This document shows, in pieces, positions 59,725 to 64,000 of a stretch of 64,000 nt of DNA. The notes beneath the pieces are model-generated. The model did not search any database and was not told the origin of the DNA. It worked only from the letters and a program-made list of their open reading frames with translations. Numbering within the stretch: the first letter of the stretch is position 1; each line of letters starts with the position of its first letter. Both the position numbers and the translations under genes were made by a program. The stretch is from Pogostemon cablin (Eukaryota; Streptophyta; Magnoliopsida; Lamiales; Lamiaceae), in assembly GCA_023678885.1 (NCBI GenBank), contig CM042983.1, positions 28,068,279-28,132,278 on the forward strand. The letters are read 5' to 3'.

Positions 59725-61390
59725 TGATGAGTGTGTAAATTCACAAGTTTGGCGCTATGTTTTGTGCTAGTTTTGGAGAGTTTTGATGTGGAAATAGGTG
59801 GAAAACCTATATATATTGTGAAATAGCATGAATCAGATGTTAGTGGAGCTATTTGAGTGTTTTCTTAGTAAAAACGGAGTGAAAGAGCCAAGAATCGAAG
59901 AGACGGAGTCGAAGCCACGCGAACCGCCCAAGAAGTAGGTGGGTTCGACCTGGCTGGAGGAGGGTTCGACCTCTCCAGCAGGTCGAACCAACGTTGCTGG
60001 ACAATACAGAGAAGGGTTCGACCATGACTCAGTTGGTTCGACCTGGCCATCAGGTCGAACCATGGTCGAACCAGTTTGCAAGAAGGAGGATTCGACCACG
60101 ATGTTGGGGTTCGACTTGCCCGTTGGTCGAATCGGGAGCAAGAGTTGTCCAGTGCTGAGGTTCGACCTGGGGTTCGACCAAAACCTAAGTGGTTCGACCT
60201 GTCCAGAAGGTCGAACCTGTGCAGAATTCTTCCAGTAGCGGGGTTCGACCTGGGGTTCGACCTGTGGCTCGGGGTTCGACCTGCTTGACGTGGTCGAACC
60301 TGTGTGCGAGAACTTACCTTATCCGGATTTTCGAGGCCGAAACGCGTGAGATCACTTAGAAAGCCCATTCCAAGCCCTAGAGACGTGATTACAAGTATAA
60401 AAGGAGGCTCATACAGAGAATAAGAGAGCTTTTGATCGTCAATCGTAGGAGAGACAAGAGTAGAGGTGGTGATCCATTCGGAGGGCTGTGACAGAGGTTC
60501 ACTGAAGGTTCAAGTAAGAATGATTAATCTAACCATGATTGTTCCTAGATCAATCATGGGCTAGAACCACCTTGGTAGTTCTAGGGTTATGAAAGTTTCA
60601 TGATGTAATTCGTGTTTCGTGTGTAAAACTCCGTACAACACTACATGTGGTTTGTTTTATATAAGATTGCATATTTAATCCATACTCATAGTCGTTTTGT
60701 GCATCAATGATCGTTGTGTAGAGTCTGAATACATAACATGGTTATTGATTGAGTGCGTTCACTACTGAGCAGGGTTTATTGTTATAATTCTAAGTGAAGG
60801 GATTCCGAAGTATTATTAGAACTGTCTTATATGAATATTCATGAATTGAATTGAATTCGGGTTGATGAATAGGATGAAGAGTATAACTTTATAGTACCTA
60901 AAAAGGGAGATCAAATCGGGTTAGATTCTAGACGTAGAAGATAATGGATTATGGTAGTACCTAGAAAGGGGGATGAAGCATATCTCTTGCTCCGATGTTA
61001 TTCACACGTGTCAAGCGCATATTTACTTGTGTCTATAGAGTAAACTTGCATGGTCTAGTGATGCATCCACAAACCACAGGGCAGAGTCGGACACCATCAT
61101 ACGAAAATACGAATTGCTAGTGAAACTGGATGACCCAATGAACTACCTATCATTCTTATTGATCACAACTCACTTCTCTCTACTTTTGCTATTTCTTTTG
61201 TTAATTCGATTAGAAGTTACTATCCATTAAACCTTTACAATTACCAACATAGTCTAAAATATACTAGAAGATCACAAAATTGATATTTATTCGTCCCGTG
61301 GGTTCGATATTGTAACTTGGTCATCTTCGCGACTACAATTGATATCCTTATACTTGAGGATTAATTTGTGTGTTGAGAAAACCCCTATCA
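59725..61390 (+). repeat. 5' LTR of family B element
   Basis: TGATGAGTGTGTAAATTCAC...GAGAAAACCCCTATCA; 1666 bp. TATAAAAG at 60396-60403. Matches the solo LTR at 43391-45062 throughout. Confidence 0.94.
59942..60300 (+). repeat. GGTTCGACC / GGTCGAACC array in the U3 of family B LTR
   Basis: About 17 copies of the 9-bp word or its reverse complement (a few with one change) in 359 bp, ending about 95 bp before the TATA box. One perfect F-11-F-9-R-2-R module lies at 60015-60072; a further F-11-F-9-R starts near 60174; the others have gaps shifted by one or two bases. Confidence 0.93.
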
Positions 61391-61396
61391 AGTTCT

Positions 61397-61414
61397 TGGC
61401 GCCGTTGCCGGGGA
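61397..61414 (+). other. Primer binding site, tRNA-Asp type (family B)
   Basis: TGGCGCCGTTGCCGGGGA, six bases after the LTR, complementary to the plant tRNA-Asp 3' end as in Athila-like elements. Confidence 0.88.
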
Positions 61415-61503
61415 CGGCGTAAACTATCTTTTTTGTATTATTTCTAGTTTATTAGGACTATTTACCTTGTTTTGTTGTTTTCTTTCTTATTCGTTTTAGG
61501 TGT

Positions 61504-64000
61504 ATGCTCACAAGATCAAAGAAAGGTAATCTTGAACCGTATAATCCTGAGATTGGAGCATCATCAAGAAAGAAGAAAAAGAAGAAGAGCAAGGCAACGG
61601 CAATAGACTCAACTGAAGCTCTGAATTTTGGAGTTGAGGTTGACGAGCAGATTTCGCAAGCGATTGAGGCTACAACTGAAGTTAATTTGGAAGTAGTAAC
61701 AGTCAACATGGCAGCGAATCCGGATAATCTAGCCATCCGTGAGGTTTTCAGAAATAATGGGGCTGGAAATTATGAGCTTTTAGGAGCAAGGGGAACTAAC
61801 ACAGCGTTCGATCTTCATCCCGCTCTTATTAGCATGATAGAAAGGAACTCCTTTTCAGGAGGGTCTTTCGAGGATCCGCAGCAGCATCTGAACAAGTTCT
61901 TGGGCTATGCAAGTACTCAAAAAAACGTAGGAGAACATGAAGATGCTAGGAAGATCCTTTTGTTCAAATTCTCGCTTACTGAAAAGGCGAGGGATTGGTA
62001 CGATACTATTAATGCAGCTGAGTGCACCACGTGGGAGCAATTGAAGTTAAGATTCTTGGAGAGGTATATGCCACTTTCGAAGGTGTTTAAGATGAAGCAA
62101 GATATTAACCAATTTGCTATCAGTGGGGGAGAGAAATTTCATGAAGCGTGGGATAGATTCAAGGACATGCTCAGGAAGTGTCCTCAACATGGGTTATCTA
62201 AAGCCCAATATATCAGTATATTTTATAACGGATTGGACTGTGAATCAAGAGTGCTACTTGATGCTTCTTCTAATGGAGCATTGCTTACAAAGTCATCCGT
62301 TGAGGCCGAGAGATTGTTTGAAGACATATCAATGAATTCGAGGGATTGGCCCACTGATAGAGTTAGAGGTACGTATGTTCTTGGAAAGGTAGCTCAGGTT
62401 GAACAAGCAATGGTGAAGACTAAGAGAGAGGATGAGATCGTTTCGAGCTTGTCTAATATCAACAAGCTACTTGAGTCTCAACAGAAGCAGATCAGCGAGA
62501 TATCCCAACGAGTGCCAATCTTGCAGCAAGAGATGATGAATAATGGAACCATCCAAGACGAATTGGAGGAAGCAAATTATGCCATGGGTCAAAGTATCCA
62601 AGGAACGAGGTACCCAAATCAAGGAAACCGGAACTACCAAGGGAACTACCAAGGGAACTATCGAGGGAACTTGAATAATCGTGGTCCATCTGGTAGTTAT
62701 CAACAGCAACCAAGGAGGCCTGAATTTTCATGGAGCAATACGAACAATGCAGTGCAACTTCCGATGGGTGTTGATCCGGGAGAAAAGGTGGAAGAAGGAA
62801 AGCCTGGGTTCGAGGATACTGTGAACCGGTACATGGTAAAGAATGATGAAAGAGTGAATCGCCTTGAGGCAAAGCTTGAGAAAAAGATTGATGATCACCA
62901 CAGAGATTTGTCCACTCAAGTGAAAGATCTCACATTGTTGATGGGTACAATTGCAGAGAATGTGAACACATTGACTCAAACTGTAGGAAAAGGTAAGTTT
63001 CCATCTCAGAGTATAGAGAATCCAAAGTCGTGTAATGCCATCACACTGAGGTCAGGAACGCAGTACGAGGGACCGATGAGGCCGGAATCGAAGTTGGAAT
63101 TTTCTAAGCCGCGGTTTGACCAACACGCAGAGGGTTCGACCAACTCTTCAGGTCGAACCCAGGTCGAACCTCATCGGCCAGAACACTCTGTTTTGATGCA
63201 GGAGCGGTTCGACCAACACGCGGAGGGTTCGACCAACTTTACAGGTCGAACCCTGGTCGAACCTCATCGGCCAGAGCACTCTGTTTCGACGCAGGAACGG
63301 TTCGACCACGATCACGAAGGTTCGACCAACTCTTCAGGTCGAACCCAGGTCGAACCGAAGGATGGAAATTATACAGTGAAGCGGTTCGACCAAAGGGTCA
63401 GTGGTTCGACCTCTAATGTTGGTCGAACCCAAGTCGAACCTCCGGAGCAGAATGAGATCAGTCTTCCAGGAGAGAGGTTCGACCAATACAGTCCTGGTTC
63501 GACCTTTCAGCCTGGTCGAACCCCAGTCGAACCTCGCCGAGATGTGTTGTTTGATGCACCTGTTGTTCCTTTTGATGTTGATGCAACTCCAGTGGTACGG
63601 AATGAGCAAAGTACAGACATAATAGCTGAGAAAAAATGGGAAAGAGCTAAGCGATTAAGAGCCGAAAAGGAGAAAGCGGAAAAGGTTGATCGTGATGAAT
63701 GGGGGATTCCCAAAACAAAGATACCTCCACCGTTTCCCTACAAGCTAGTGAAGAAGGGGTTGGAAGAGAAGTTCAAGAAGTTTTCAGAGATAATGAACAA
63801 GATAAGCTTGAACATCCCTTTTTCAGAGGCAATCATGGAGATGCCATATTATGCTCGGTTCCTTAAAGACATATTGATGAAGAAGCGAAGCTTAACTGGA
63901 GTTGAAACGGTAAACTTATCTGAGAATTGTAGCTCAATTATTCAAAAGAAGTTGCCACCAAAAATGAAAGATCCGGGGAGCTTTACTATTCTTTGTGAGA
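61504..64000 (+). CDS. gag: gag-pol polyprotein of family B, open to window end (832+ codons)
   Basis: The start MLTRSKKGNLEPYNPEIG lies 89 bp after the primer site. There is no stop codon in frame up to base 63999. Gag core: FEDPQQHLNKFLGYA, EKARDWYDTI, CPQHGLSKAQYISIFYNGL, DISMNSRDWPTDRVRGTYVL (residues about 115-300). A Gly/Asn/Gln-rich stretch with GNYQGNYQGN follows (about 370-405), then a coiled-coil-like region (about 440-490). CNAITLRSGTQYEG (about 511-524) is a landmark before protease. Residues about 537-677 are five repeats with the pattern RFD..., GST..., GRT..., VEP. Then a Lys/Glu-rich segment and PPPFPYKL...FSEIMNKISLNIPFSEAI, again typical of the region just before the Athila protease. 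The protease starts beyond the window. No zinc knuckle is seen. Confidence 0.93.
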   Translation, partial: MLTRSKKGNLEPYNPEIGASSRKKKKKKSKATAIDSTEALNFGVEVDEQISQAIEATTEVNLEVVTVNMAANPDNLAIREVFRNNGAGNYELLGARGTNTAFDLHPALISMIERNSFSGGSFEDPQQHLNKFLGYASTQKNVGEHEDARKILLFKFSLTEKARDWYDTINAAECTTWEQLKLRFLERYMPLSKVFKMKQDINQFAISGGEKFHEAWDRFKDMLRKCPQHGLSKAQYISIFYNGLDCESRVLLDASSNGALLTKSSVEAERLFEDISMNSRDWPTDRVRGTYVLGKVAQVEQAMVKTKREDEIVSSLSNINKLLESQQKQISEISQRVPILQQEMMNNGTIQDELEEANYAMGQSIQGTRYPNQGNRNYQGNYQGNYRGNLNNRGPSGSYQQQPRRPEFSWSNTNNAVQLPMGVDPGEKVEEGKPGFEDTVNRYMVKNDERVNRLEAKLEKKIDDHHRDLSTQVKDLTLLMGTIAENVNTLTQTVGKGKFPSQSIENPKSCNAITLRSGTQYEGPMRPESKLEFSKPRFDQHAEGSTNSSGRTQVEPHRPEHSVLMQERFDQHAEGSTNFTGRTLVEPHRPEHSVSTQERFDHDHEGSTNSSGRTQVEPKDGNYTVKRFDQRVSGSTSNVGRTQVEPPEQNEISLPGERFDQYSPGSTFQPGRTPVEPRRDVLFDAPVVPFDVDATPVVRNEQSTDIIAEKKWERAKRLRAEKEKAEKVDRDEWGIPKTKIPPPFPYKLVKKGLEEKFKKFSEIMNKISLNIPFSEAIMEMPYYARFLKDILMKKRSLTGVETVNLSENCSSIIQKKLPPKMKDPGSFTILCE
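63113..63533 (+). repeat. Five in-frame 58-bp F-11-F-9-R-2-R modules inside gag-pol
   Basis: Modules lie at 63113-63170, 63206-63263, 63299-63356, 63383-63440 and 63476-63533. F is GGTTCGACC (GGTTTGACC in the first) and R is GGTCGAACC (AGTCGAACC as the last word of modules 4 and 5). All gaps are exactly 11, 9 and 2 bp although spacer sequences vary. Periods are 93, 93, 84 and 93 bp, all multiples of three. Confidence 0.97.

Larger units (their letters stand above)
59725..64000 (+). mobile_element. Athila-like Ty3 element, family B, apparently intact, runs off the window
   Basis: 5' LTR, primer site and an open gag-pol frame without a stop to the window end. Same gag family as 5900-7737. It is inserted in the second copia element, so it is the youngest layer of the nest. 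Only the first 4.3 kb is visible, so LTR identity cannot be judged. Confidence 0.93.

Noticed and set aside
59942..60300. GGTTCGACC as pol III B-boxes or tRNA relics
   Set aside because: The word resembles the B-box core GTTCGA, but no A-box, clover-leaf or terminator is spaced correctly, and half the words are inverted.
59833..60368. Open frames of 99-167 codons in the family B LTR
   Set aside because: They read through the palindromic word array in U3, which lacks stop codons in several frames by its own composition.
63113..63533. Possible CRISPR-like array (regular short repeats with variable spacers)
   Set aside because: Repeat words are 9 bp, spacers 2-11 bp, the array lies in a plant retrotransposon reading frame, and no cas-like gene exists.
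1..64000. Ribosomal RNA, tRNA or organellar DNA insertions
   Set aside because: No recognisable rRNA, tRNA clover-leaf or plastid gene text was seen on either strand; only SINE-type B-box sequences and retroelement primer sites matched tRNA.

Overview
The window is nuclear DNA of a flowering plant, most likely a eudicot. It is AT-rich and holds spliced genes with GT-AG introns, many CTCCCTCCGTCC-ended Stowaway-type MITEs, plant Ty1/copia and Ty3 (Athila-like) retrotransposons, a KAONASHI-like Mutator element and an endogenous pararetrovirus. I cannot name the species. Only one host gene looks intact: a five-exon bHLH transcription factor at 15732-21014 on the plus strand. One other host fragment is a broken EXO70 N-terminus at 42362-42625.

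Layout. 1-14059: a decayed Mutator-like element made of a ULP1-protease-like gene (+) and a MuDR-type transposase (-). The ULP part is split by a copia-family solo LTR (TSD GTCAC), itself split by a Ty3 element at 1902-9485 (TSD ATAAT). 14060-15731: bHLH promoter region. 15732-21014: bHLH gene, with introns full of MITEs and a SINE. 21015-31474: gene-poor DNA with MITEs of Stowaway, CACTA, Mutator-like and hAT-like type, microsatellites and minisatellites. 31475-40855: one MITE split by two LTR insertions 11 bp apart, a solo LTR (TSD AGGGT) and an 8.2-kb copia element whose two 1201-bp LTRs are almost identical although its pol is dead. 40856-47160: AT-rich DNA with the EXO70 fragment, a Ty3 solo LTR (TSD ATTAG), a Stowaway MITE and a hAT MITE (8-bp TSD). 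47160-51910: a broken caulimovirid copy (movement, coat, protease and reverse-transcriptase regions). 51911-64000: a three-level nest of Ty3 family C (-), copia (+) and Athila-like family B (+); the right halves lie beyond the window.

The most unusual signal is in family B. A 58-bp module of four 9-bp words, GGTTCGACC (F) and its reverse complement GGTCGAACC (R), has fixed geometry F-11-F-9-R-2-R. It occurs in the U3 part of the LTR and five times in frame inside the gag-pol reading frame, where the four words are read in different codon phases. A solo LTR 15 kb away keeps the same spacing. The two other Ty3 families carry a different palindromic word cluster at the same place, just upstream of the TATA box. 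This suggests a family-specific DNA or RNA element not explained by protein coding.
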